DNA of 64,000 nucleotides from Liolophura sinensis (Eukaryota; Mollusca; Polyplacophora; Chitonida; Chitonidae): NCBI RefSeq assembly GCF_032854445.1, contig NC_088301.1, forward strand, positions 5,318,044 through 5,382,043, in the 5' to 3' direction. This document shows, piece by piece, positions 1-10,500 of the stretch. The position numbers and the translations under genes are program-made. The notes beneath the pieces are model-generated. The model had not been told where the DNA came from. It saw nothing but the letters and a program-made list of their open reading frames with translations, and ran no database searches. How positions within the stretch are numbered: position 1 is the first letter of the stretch; each line of letters begins with the position of its first letter.

Positions 1-40
1 TTCCCGTTTTCTCATATTTTTATATACATTGATTTCTTAC

Positions 41-194
41 CATGACTTATGGAGTTTGTGTCTTCCTCTGTTCTCGTTGTACCGTCTCCGGTGTTCACAC
101 CAGGACGGCCGATGTTGGCACCAGCCAATCGTTGTACGAGAGTCTGGAAAATCTTGTCCAATTGATTGTCCAGATTTATCACACTCTGAGGTCC
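41..194 (-). CDS. Gene 1 exon 4, coiled-coil exon
   Basis: The 154-nt exon lies between acceptor CCTAG at 195-199 and donor GTAAG ending at 40. It starts in phase 0 with a last Gly-Pro-Gln triplet and ends in phase 1. The frame is open: leucine and isoleucine spaced 3 and 4 apart (NLDNQLDKIFQTLV) make a short amphipathic helix, followed by a polar Gly/Thr/Glu-rich stretch. Confidence 0.8.
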
Positions 195-283
195 CTAGGA
201 GGGACAAACGATAGCAAGTACATGTAAATTATTGTGGTTATTGTGGGTTACAAATTTCTTTTATGTTTATGTTATGGATAAAA

Positions 284-458
284 AGATTTTTTTTTTTTTT
301 TTTTTTGATTAGTGTTTTACGCCGTACTGAAGAATATTTCACTTATACGACGGCGGCCAGCAGGCCAGCATTATGGTGGGTGGAAACCGGGCACAGCCCT
401 GGGGAAACCCACGGCCATCCGCAGGTTGCTGGCAGACCTTCCCACTTACGGCCGGAGA
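284..458 (-). mobile_element. SINE-A copy, headless, poly(A) tail as T run
   Basis: The minus-strand body runs from CTCCGGCCGTA through CACCCACCATAATGCTGGCC to ACGGCGTAAAACAC, followed by a 23-base A tail (T run at 284-306). The tRNA head is missing. It sits in intron 3 of gene 1, at the same site as in genes 2 and 3. Confidence 0.8.
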
Positions 459-779
459 GTGGATAAAAGGAGGCCGTGAAAAAAGCAAATTTCCATTTGG
501 TATTCGTAGTTTTAATATACTGTCGATTATTGCATCAAACGCCTGCACTGTAAGTGTTTAGGTATTAGAATGAGTATATAATTCAGATCTTTTGTAAGTA
601 AATATGCACAGAATGTTCAGAATAAGTGACACTCTGCTCCATAATTGTGTCTTGTTCCTCTTATACCGGGGCTGAGGACTGTATATTTATGGCGTTGAGT
701 TCGGTGGCCTGGTTGGGGAGGAACAGTTGCGCAATTAAAGCGTACGTGGGACACATATTTTCAAATATTATTAACAATT

Positions 780-1060
780 TATCCATTTCTTTTAGCCATT
801 GACCTATATTTAGCTGTTTGTAAAATCAGCCATGCTCGCCACTAAAATGGATTTTAGTCAGTGACACGTTGCAACCTAAGCTGTACACATGGATGTTGGA
901 AATTGATATTCTTGCACAGAAAATGAAGCTAGAATACTTTTTACTAATTCAGGACACTAACTGGATAAGCTTGATTTTGAGAGCAGGAACGCATTGTCGG
1001 GATCAGGTGCCGTCATAATTATTCAAAATCCAGTGACATGCTGGATAATGGGAGGAATTG
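780..1060 (+). repeat. Family-D dispersed repeat
   Basis: A diverged repeat of about 250 bp contains TATATTTAGCTGTTTGTAAA, then an AGTCAGTGACACGTTG block, then GTTGGAAATTGATATTCTTGC. Related copies occur in both orientations in each unit. It is of unknown class and looks old. Confidence 0.5.
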
Positions 1061-2137
1061 AATATGTGTTGACAAAGGGCGACACTAGTTACTTAGTGTC
1101 GTACTAAGAGATATGGAATTTCATCTAAACCCTGTATTTGACACTGGCATATTTGAGATTGTTTGCACGTTTTAGTATAATTTGACCTCCATCAATGCTT
1201 TTTATATTAGATGTTGTAGTAAATGATCTCACAGGAGTATGGTATTAGAGTTGGATGTTAGAAAATTGAAGAATTGGAAGACTCCTTCCAAATTTCACAT
1301 TTTTCATACTTTCTTAATTCTTTGGTGGTTAGTCTGAACCATCGTTTTGGAAATTTGAGTTGTCAATATTCACCTGCGACGTACAATTTGGTTGTCGGCT
1401 AGTACACGAATGCCTGTTTCGACGCAAAGATTCTATGCATATTAAGCATTAGATTTGTTTACGCTGCAATGGAATCGCAATGTTTGAATAGCTGAGTTAT
1501 ATCCCGTACCTTCAGCTACGAATTTTAAAAAGACAGGCCTTCTGAATTGATCTTTTAAGAGTATTTTTTACTTTTGTAAGAATAGTATGGGAATGGAATG
1601 TGTTAGGCTCATTGTTCACCAGAATTCACTTAAACCCTGCTTCAAAGATTATGACGTACTGAGTCCCCCCCCCCCCCTCCCTCACAAACCCTGCCATCTT
1701 GATCTCCAAATTTTAGAGAGTACATACGTGTTTCATGTAATGCAGACATGTTTAGCACATGCATACATATTTAGCGCGTATTATTCACATGCTAACCATA
1801 AATGCAATTTTTTGATATGCTAGGAAACGAAGAGACAGTTCTCGCTGAGACAAGTCTCGTCTATTATTTGGGATTTATATATACCTAAGTGCTAGTATTT
1901 CACATTTGCGTTCGTGGTTATATTTCGATGTCCCCATTTGTGTGGAACAAAGACAACCAAAAGACTGCCGTCAGAAGGAAACCAGTACACATTATCATGA
2001 CAACTGCAGTTGTCACATAGTTTAGGTTGTAAATACACACAGCCGATGATACATATCATTTTAATGTGTTTTTAACTTCCTACAATGCATATGTACTTTA
2101 ACCGATGTCATGGATTTTTACATTGCTTACGCCTGCT

Positions 2138-2292
2138 TATTTATTCATTTATTTGATTGGTGTTTTATTCTGTACTGAAGAATATTTCACCTATACGACG
2201 GCAGCAAGTATTATGGTGGGAGGAAACCGGGCACAGATAGGGGGAAACCCACAACCATCGGCAGGTTGTTAAAAAACCTCCCCACATACGGC
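2138..2292 (-). mobile_element. SINE-A copy, headless
   Basis: The diverged body has a TTATTCATTTATTTG-type tail. The same insertion is at 12519-12673 in gene 2 and absent from genes 3 and 4, so it marks genes 1 and 2 as sister copies. Confidence 0.75.
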
Positions 2293-2524
2293 CTATGCCT
2301 GATTAACTTCCTATGTCAGTCTTTTTAGTACTAAAGTAGGATGAAAAAGTTTACACAGAATCAATGAAATAATTCGGCCCTAGGAAGCTAACTTCTGCGA
2401 CATAATACTGGATGAAATAAGAAATGTTAACCGCTGGAACTTATATATGCACTTGGCAGGAAGCCAAAGTACTGTTGCTCAATTAATATTATGGGGACGG
2501 GCTATTCGCTTCATGGTTACTTAC

Positions 2525-2636
2525 TGGAGGCCCTTTCTGCCCCGGTGGTCCGGGCGGCCCCATAAGGCCCCTGGATTCCGTCTCTTCCGTCCCGACCATC
2601 CCGACCCGGAAGTCCCACAACAATCAGCGGGAGCAC
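2525..2636 (-). pseudogene. Gene 1 exon 3, collagen exon with two one-base insertions
   Basis: It is homologous to the 119-nt collagen exon of genes 2-4 and flanked by the same TATAG acceptor and GTAAGT donor. It is 112 nt long: a 9-bp deletion and two extra C/G bases, so the glycine periodicity is broken after the Cys-Cys pair. Confidence 0.75.
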
Positions 2637-3071
2637 CTATAACCAAGGAGAAAAAACTCGTATGTTGCCCACTTTTGAAATGTTACAAATTAAACGGCAA
2701 AGCTATAAGAAAATCTAAAAAATAATCATACCGTACGCTGTGTTGGTCCTTATCCAGTGTAGAGGTTAACAACAAGGTGTTTAAGAGTAAGTGGAGTTGT
2801 ATATGAGTAACCAGTATTGCCAGACAATTATTAATGCAAAATGTAGTTTGTTGTATTTAAGAAAAATGTTGTGAAGAGGAGAATAATTTGTATGGGTGTA
2901 TTGTTAAACGGAAACAGAGCTGTTTGGCAGCATTAGAAAAACTCCCATGGTGCACTGAAGAGAAACGCTATCCGATCATTTATTCTTGGCAAAATTTAGC
3001 GGTTAAGTATTTATCATTGACATCAGAAATGGAAATACTTCAGAAATATGATAATGTTAAAACTCTCTTAC

Positions 3072-3140
3072 CTGAAGCTGATCTTTCCACTGTACTCCCT
3101 TCTTGAGTGACATGTTTATTCTCCCGTCAGTTGATAGCCC
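3072..3140 (-). pseudogene. Gene 1 exon 2, linker exon with one-base deletion
   Basis: It is 69 nt where the other copies have 70. The TATCAG acceptor and CTTCAG|GTAAGA donor are intact. The missing base falls where gene 2 reads tttacttctc and gene 1 reads tttattctc. Confidence 0.7.
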
Positions 3141-3482
3141 CTGATATATAAACAGTAGAAGAAGTATGTTTCTACCTCACCTAGTATGACTGAACAGGGT
3201 AATAAGACCTACACCCAGATTCAGACAATGTCCACTGATTTGCAACTATTTTAGGTGAATTCTTATTCGGAATATTTGATTTGAAGATAAACTGTTCACA
3301 GCTGCTGTAGGTCATGGTGGAAGCAATTGTATGTGTCAATTGTCGATGAACGCAACTATGACTGACTTTTTTCCACCACTCTATAAAAGCTTGGATTTCG
3401 CCCCTGACTATTAATCAAGATTGGTGTAATCCTTTTGCATGACTGGTGGACAAATCTCAGTGCGGTGATATCAAACACTCAC

Positions 3483-3527
3483 CTGACCATTGAGAAAGGT
3501 ACACACCAACAAGACAATGATAATCAT
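3483..3527 (-). CDS. Gene 1 exon 1, signal-peptide exon
   Basis: ATG is at 3527-3525. Fifteen codons (MIIIVLLVCTFLNGQ) form a hydrophobic signal core and end in phase 0 at CAG|GTGAGTG, a strong donor. Confidence 0.78.
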
Positions 3528-3620
3528 CTTGCACACACTTGTAAAGCTGCAGTGTATTGGCTGTATCTACAGAACGGGTAGCAAGTTTTAGTCTGACTGG
3601 ACTTTGGTGAAATCAACAGT

Positions 3621-3630
3621 GTGTATAAGC
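3621..3630 (-). promoter_or_regulatory. Candidate TATA-like element, gene 1
   Basis: GCTTATACAC on the minus strand lies about 95 bp before the ATG. The same element sits at the same distance in gene 2, and a TTAAAAATAC version occurs in genes 3 and 4. Position and conservation are suggestive only. Confidence 0.35.
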
Positions 3631-4190
3631 CAGACTGACACCAGATATCCACAAAACCAGTCCCCATGGGCGGCCTGTTCATATATCTCACTTGCAAGTC
3701 AGAAGTTGTTGATGTAAACTGATCTCATAATAATGAACATTTGTATATCTAAACGTTTGGTTGTTTATACCAAAAAATACTTCTTTCATAGTAAATTAAC
3801 CTATCCTATATGGGATGTGAGACCCTTTCCACATTTACATGTGGCTATCGTGGGAATGTTCTTGATGTTGCTTGGGTTTTCTGTAACTCACTTTAAATAT
3901 AGATGTAGTCACACAGTTTAACAGAAAGAATTTCATGCCATCCGTCAGTGGATGCTGGCCACCAGAGTGTTTATCCAGGTGCAATTCATATAGGGTTCTG
4001 AGGTGAACCATATCCTGGAATATTGGACTTCCGAAAAGAGAAAAAAGAGCTTGTAGATAATATTTAAACATTTACATTTAAATATTTAAACATTCTGGCA
4101 GCTACATGAAATATAAACCTATACAATTTGCTTAAGGCGAAATGATATTTATGTGAGAATCTGAACTTCCAATGAACTTGTGGGTATTCT

Positions 4191-4390
4191 GAGCGGCTAG
4201 CCTCTCACCATTGCGAGCTCAACCCAAGTCATGTCGGCCTCCTCTCCACTTGCATAGGCGGGAAGCTTCTACGTGCAACCTGCAGATTGTCGTAGCTTTT
4301 TCCCATGCTTTGTCTCATTTTACTCACCATTGTTCTGGTGCCTGTCCATACAAGTGAAACATCCTCCGTACGGAGTAAAAAAACCTATGA
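4191..4390 (+). mobile_element. Old, degenerate SINE-A copy
   Basis: It is recognisable by tctgagcggctagcctctcac, the gggaagctt.ctgcaacctgc block and agtgaaacatcctccgtacgg near the tail. It is much more diverged than the other SINE-A copies and is shared by all four upstream regions. Confidence 0.55.
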
Positions 4391-5184
4391 AATAAATAAT
4401 TAAATGATCAGAATGATGATGGATTAATATGGATTATCCACCACTGTTCGCTATTAGCCGCAGAATTTATAATTAGTATTTACTTTAACAGTATTATGTG
4501 TTATTACGTGTTTTATTTTATTACTTTTCTGATGTTTGACTGATTGGTTTTTACCGCTAGAACTTTTTAACCTATATGATAGCAATCAGGTTTATAGATA
4601 GAATCGTTCATATTATATGAGAGTTCGTCTGACAATTACAGTTTATGGTTAAACGAGATCGATCCTGTACTTCTTCTTGACATATGAGGATATTATATAT
4701 CAAGGATATTTTATCTGATCATAACTGAATGAGAATGTGCCAGAATGTAGAACAACTTTTCTTTAATATAACCTACAGGAATAGTCTTAAGACATTTATA
4801 TTATACAGATCCGAATTTTGACTGCAAATCAGGTCATATCAAAATACTCTAACATGATAGGTGTGCTCTTACATGGGCTTACACCTGGATGTGAGTATAG
4901 GGCCTACCGAGAGTTAAGGAAGAGTGGAGGAGAACGATTGTGTCAGTGTAACATGACTCAGTAAGGTAACGCGTTCTGTTTGTCTTATTTGTGTAACTTC
5001 GGGTAAGTAAAACGCAAAATGCATCCTGGTAATCATTACATGTATACATATAGTTTAAAGTTACATCTCAGGGGTGAGTGAAAGCGGATATGTTCATGGT
5101 TACCATATTTTACACCTGGTTTAGTTTTGGTAGGATTATAAACAACAATGAGAAAGTGTTTTGCAGAGATCCATTGCTATGGTC

Positions 5185-5945
5185 TATTCTTTTATATATT
5201 CATTTGTCTGTAAAATCAGTCATACTCTCTACCAAAATTGCCTTTATTAAGCGACACGTAACAATACATGCTCTTCATATTATTGCAAAGGAAATGGAGT
5301 TAAAATAATTTATTTAATTTATAATGTTAAACTCCACAAGCTCAGTTTTGGCACCAAGAACTTGTTGCCTCAGGTGACGTCATCATTATTCAAAAGCATG
5401 TTACATGCTGGACAATGCTGGAGAGTATTTTGTTTTACAATGGCTGCACCAACAAACTGTTTGAAATAAACTCTATGCAGTGTGACAACGAACACTTTTG
5501 TCTCTACGAACTGACTACATCGCTTTAATTTCGTAACATCCATCACTAAATCTATACTGCCGTCAGATCATATACTACAAGAGATAAAATAAATTTTTAT
5601 TTTGTAGGGTTATATTACACCTAAAACGTGTCAACAATTTCAAAGATATCAGTGTCAGTAAGAGGGTTTACAGTTATGTTGATAGCAGGTACCTGATGTC
5701 GCCCTCCGTCAAACATGTTGAACTCCGCCAGTGATTTTTGAATAATCCTGATGTCACCGCGGACAATGGGTACTTGCCATGGAAACCGAGCTGATGGGCT
5801 TAAACATTATGAATTAGAAAAAGTGCAAGAATATGAACTTCCAACATATTTACGTGTAGAGTTTCTGTTGTTCCGTTTCACTGACCAGCGCCAATTTGAT
5901 AGCCAGTATGACTGATTTTACAGATAGCTAAATATAGGCAACTCG
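5185..5945. repeat. Family-D repeats as an inverted pair
   Basis: A plus copy at about 5185-5440 and a minus copy at about 5700-5945 share the blocks CTGTAAAATCAG.CATACT and TTGGAAGTTCATATTCTTGC. They are imperfect inverted arms around a 260-bp centre. The whole is repeated at 15600-16375. Confidence 0.45.
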
Positions 5946-6389
5946 CTTAAAGAAATAGAAAGATCCATAATGGATTCTGTCCCCGGTTGCAATGTTGGGA
6001 TATGGAGCAAACACAAGGAAGAAATGTTCATTGGCAGTTCTTCCAATCTGATTGTGCCTAATACAGTGGCACACACGATGTCAAATGGCATAAGTAATCC
6101 CCCTTGTTTCATGTATGTCCTCTAACGTCAACCTGCTGTGTTTATGCTGTCTGTCACCATTCCTGACCAAGTAAATGTCCACCAACCGGAAGAAGAAAGC
6201 TGGATTCGAACATTTGGATGCGATTAGTATTGCTTAACGAGATTTTGAGTGTTGTAAAATCACCAGTCGTACCCGTCGACCAGAAGAAGATTCTCTGTGT
6301 TGCTGGTGATTCACATGTGACCAAGTAAGAAGATAAGCAGATTCATGGGTATGGAAGTTGAGTAGATTATTGCTACCCTCCTATTCACC

Positions 6390-6705
6390 ATATCGGGAGT
6401 GGTACATCAATCCTGTGTCGAGTCACATCTAATATCTTTAAAGTTGTAACTGCTTCGAATTCCTTGGAATTCAGCATGAAGGGGATAGTGCAACAACTAG
6501 TTGACCTGTATCAGCGTAATGGCTCGGGCAGGGCGCCTTACTTGCCTTCGGTAAGGCGTCTCAGTGAAGCTGCACTAGATAAAAGAGCGATGAAAATCCG
6601 ACCTGCAACAAGGAGGCACATTACATGCTTTCTAACAATTCTTTCGTCGTCATTTGACTGACATATTGTTAAGTACGACGTTAAACCAAAAGCACCCACC
6701 CACCC
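6390..6705 (+). mobile_element. SINE-B copy, head-truncated
   Basis: The body has the block cagcatgaaggggatagtgc and a 3' end GTTAAGTACGACGTTAAACC, followed by a short CACC tail. The full-length relative is at 28536-28910. An apparent 65-codon frame inside is part of the repeat, not a gene. Confidence 0.75.
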
Positions 6706-6944
6706 AGCCTATTCAAAATAGTCACAAACATCAGGTAACTTTGTATTGTCAGCAGAAGCATCCACAAATAAACCGAAGACCGTCAAAAGGATAACAAAAG
6801 TCGATTAGCTTATAATGTGAAAACAAGGTGTATAAACGTTTATTTATTTTCATCAGAGCAATTTGGTAGAAGTATTATTCGAATTTTTCTTCTGGCCTTT
6901 TATTGTACTCATGCTTCTTCCCTACAACATCTCACTATAATGCA

Positions 6945-6950
6945 TTTAAT
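6945..6950 (-). promoter_or_regulatory. Polyadenylation signal ATTAAA, gene 2
   Basis: ATTAAA on the minus strand lies about 78 nt after the family's usual stop codon. The hexamer is conserved at the same distance in genes 3, 4 and 5. Confidence 0.5.
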
Positions 6951-7027
6951 CGCATTAGTGTGAAAGCAAAATATTCTATAATTCAGAGACAGTGCCAGCA
7001 ATTGTATTACCAAATCAACTGAAAAGA

Positions 7028-7522
7028 TTATTTTGTGCAAACGACACAGGTAATCTCATAACCGTCCCACATATGGTGGACAAGGTAGTGAGCTACAAAC
7101 AGCTTCTACCACGTACAGGAGATTTCCATTGACGTCGGGAGCGGTGGCGGGATGAGTATCTGGATCCTGGTCCACGCATACGTACTCAGACCTGTGGTAC
7201 GTGTGGTGTTGGGACATAAGAAATCCCAGGTACTCCACGGTCCATCCCGATGGACATTCGAGTCGGGCTGGGATCATCAGGTGACTCAACCTACCCGGAG
7301 TATAGCACACAGCACACTGGGCCTCTCTGTTATGAGGAAGGACTCCCCCCGAGTTTTTTGTGCGGAAGACATTATTCCCAGAACTTATCTCAAACTCAGT
7401 TCCAAACAGATACGATTTGGATTGAAGTCCAGGGTAGGTTTTGTTGAACTGGGGATCGAGTGGGAGACACAACTGGTTAGCTCCGCTTCCTGTGTGCTTG
7501 TAGTAAGAGCCAGCCATTATAC
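7028..7522 (-). CDS. Gene 2 exon 6, terminal C4-type domain
   Basis: The acceptor is TTTATCTTTAG. The exon is 495 nt against 494 in intact copies. Motifs in order: GSGANQLCLP, CAVC, MIPARLECPSGW, SEYVCVDQDPD and LPCPPY. In the shifted frame the stop is at 7056-7058; the ancestral stop is at 7028-7030. Confidence 0.8.
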
Positions 7523-10500
7523 CTAAAGATAAAGCACATTTGCAAATAATAAAGAAGACACAGCTATTTCCTGCAGTACTGAGCCCACAAAGGATGTGCA
7601 TTAAAGATATGTTCATAAGAATATCCAGTGGTGAAACACAGATAAAAGCGTGACACCTCATCACTTGATGTGTGAGGTACTACAAGGAGCTCAGTAGTAC
7701 CAGTACTAAACTATTTAACAACAAAGCCGTTTATGTGTAGTGCTAGTGTTCTGTTACACTGCAGCAGTTCATGTGTACAACCACCAGTGTACTTACCACA
7801 CCTAATGTGTAGTACCACAATTCTATCAATTTCCACAGTTCATGAGTACTGCTACCGGTGTACTTAACCCCATTTAATGTGTAGTACAATAATTCTATTA
7901 CACTTCATCAGTTTATGTGTACGACCACCGGTGTACTTAACCCCACTTAATGTGTAGTACAACAATTCTATTGCACTTCAGAAGTTCATGTGTACAATCT
8001 CCGGTGTACTTAACCCCATTTAATGTGTGGTACAATAATATTGTACTTCAGCAGTTCGTATGTATTACGAACTACTGTAATAGTAGTCTATTACATCTAA
8101 GCAGGTAAAAATCATACTTCTTACTGATTCGCTTGGCGCTCAGGACTGAAAGGTCAGAACAAGGAAACAGGACACGTTGGCCCAGTGTCAAAAGAAGACA
8201 CACTATCTGTACAATGACATAATGACTTCTCGCCGTGGTATGACTTAAAAATTTTTAAGTACGACGTTATACACGGAACAAACCTATATACCTACATACG
8301 TACATATATACGTACAGGTATACATGCGTACATTCCTACATACCTACATACCTACGTACATACGTACCAACGTACATACGTACCAACATACATACCAACA
8401 TACATACCTACATACATACCTACATTTATACCTACCTACCTACATTTATACCTACCTACCTACATTTATACCTACCTACATACCTACTTACCTACCTACC
8501 TACCTACCTGCGACTTTGCTCCTGTACGAGAATCCTTTTATCACGTGAGCTGTCTTTTAGAACTTTTCAATTCTGTAGAAAGTGATACTACATGTATTTT
8601 TGATTTTCTCTCTACCATTGGTATGGCAGGAAAGCTGTGATTTTAAACTAACGTCTGTGTTTGTTATGTGACTTCTGGTGTCCTTTTTTGACTGAATAGT
8701 AAATAAATTATCCGTAGTAGATCGACTACTTGACGTTTTATTGTCGCGATAAAACTGAAATATTGTTGAAAGCGACGTTAAAACTTTCACTCACTCACTC
8801 ACTCACTCACCTACCTACCCACCCACCCACCACCTACCTACTTACCTACCTACCTACCTACCTACCTACATGCATGCATACATACATACGTACGTACGTA
8901 CGTACGTATATACATACATACATACGTACGTACGTACGTACGTGGAAGCGTGCGTAATTTAAAATTACATAATTACATAATTACATGTCTACACACGTAC
9001 AAACGTACAAACATACATATGCACAGACATAGAGTAATACATCCATACACAGACATAAATTAATACATCCATATATATCTACATACATACTAACGTACAA
9101 ACATACCTACAAAAATACATACGTATATACCTATCTACATACATACATACATACCTATACACCTACATACCTACCTACCTATAAACGTACATAAGTAAAT
9201 ACATGTATACATACGGGGTCTCCGTGGCTCAGATTTTTAGCGCTCTAGCGCAACGTAATGACCCAGGAGTCTCTCACCAATGCGGTCAATGTGAGTTCAA
9301 GTCTCACCAATACGGTCACTGTGAGTTCCAGTCTAGCTCATACTGGCTTCCTCTCCGGCCGTACGTGGAAACGTCTGACAGCAACCTGCGGATGGTCGTG
9401 TGTTTCCACCCACCATAATGCTGGCCGCCGTCGTATAAGTGAAATACCCTTGGGTACGGCGTAAAACACCAACCAAATAAATAAAGAAACATATATACAT
9501 ACATACGTACATACATTCATACGTACATATCTACATACATACATACCTACATGTGTTAAACATACATGCGTGCAAACCCATATACCCATCTACATATATA
9601 CGCGCATACGTAAATACATAAATGCGTACATACCTACATACCACACACACACACACACACACACGCACACACATACAGACGTACACATGGGGCCTCCATG
9701 GCTCAGTTGGGTAGCGCGCTAGCGCAGTGTAATGACCCAGAAATCTCTCACCAATTGCCTAAGGTTGTCGTATGTTTGCTTTGGGAGACACCCACAATTT
9801 TGTTCGCGCGTGTTATACGCTGACGTAAACACTCGAAAAACGCACTTGTTTGTGTACTTGCAATACCTCAAAGAGAGCGACCACACTTGTGTATGGACGT
9901 GTTAAGTGGTGAAGTCAACAGGAGAAGAAAAAACAATTTTAAAGTGATTTGAAATTTTGACTTCAGTCTATGATGGCTTTGCGATCTCATGGCCAGCTGA
10001 TATATGGTGACGTTAACAGGAGAGCACACCAGTAGTGTGTGTAGCAGTTATTTAGGGTCTATGCTGACGTCAGTACAGGGACGACCATAAGCAAAAGTGA
10101 ATGCGGAATGAGCAAGATGCTAGTCTGTCAATCTTTAGGGCACGTAAGCTGTTAGCTCAGTTCTAATCTCAGAAAATATCTAAAGGCTCAGAGTAAATGT
10201 AACTCTTGAAAATTTTTGTGCAGCTTAGCCGCAACATGCTTATTTTTTACCTGAGTATAGTCTTTCCGAATGATCCGGACAGATATTTCTTCCCCAGCGG
10301 GTGTAGACAGCTCCTCCTGAAAATCGGTAAAACACACTAGAATGATTAGCTAGTGCTAAAATCAACATTTAAATTTAAGCACGGTGGCTAAGTTTTAGCG
10401 AAGTGAACCGTCACTTCTGATATCTTCAGTATGATGTTACAGTGAGGCATAACTATACATATGTCGACACTGTCCAGATCTACTACCAGTAGATCTCAGA

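Larger units (their letters stand above)
41..3527 (-). pseudogene. Gene 1: short-chain collagen C4-like gene, 3' end outside window, frameshifted
   Basis: This is the leftmost copy of the tandem family. Exons 1 (3483-3527), 2 (3072-3140), 3 (2525-2636) and 4 (41-194) are present; exons 5 and 6 should lie left of the window. Splice sites match the other copies. Exon 2 is 69 nt instead of 70, with one base lost near 3117-3120. Exon 3 has an extra C in each of two C runs (near 2569 and 2614) and one Gly-Arg-Asp triplet fewer, so the Gly-X-Y frame is lost. Many further one-base homopolymer additions lie in the non-coding sequence at 2.9-4.0 kb compared with gene 2, so sequencing or assembly error is a real alternative to pseudogenisation. 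Intron 3 (195-2524) holds two SINE-A copies and one family-D repeat. Confidence 0.72.
3528..6944. other. Intergenic spacer between gene 1 promoter and gene 2 polyA signal
   Basis: No gene is supported here. It contains the gene 1 upstream region, an old SINE-A (4191-4390), two family-D repeats in opposite orientation (5185-5440 plus, 5700-5945 minus) and a SINE-B copy (6390-6705). It is near-identical to 13909-17371 upstream of gene 2. Confidence 0.7.

Noticed and set aside
6464-6661. 65-codon plus-strand frame MEFSMKGIVQ...
   Set aside because: Lies entirely in SINE-B; the inverted full-length SINE-B at 28536-28910 shows the same frame.
7152-7526. 124-codon plus-strand frame overlapping exon 6
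   Set aside because: Antisense shadow of the collagen terminal domain; the same shadow appears in genes 4 and 5.
9215-9310. Functional tRNA gene
   Set aside because: The head has box A- and B-like motifs but no cloverleaf, and continues directly into the SINE-A body.
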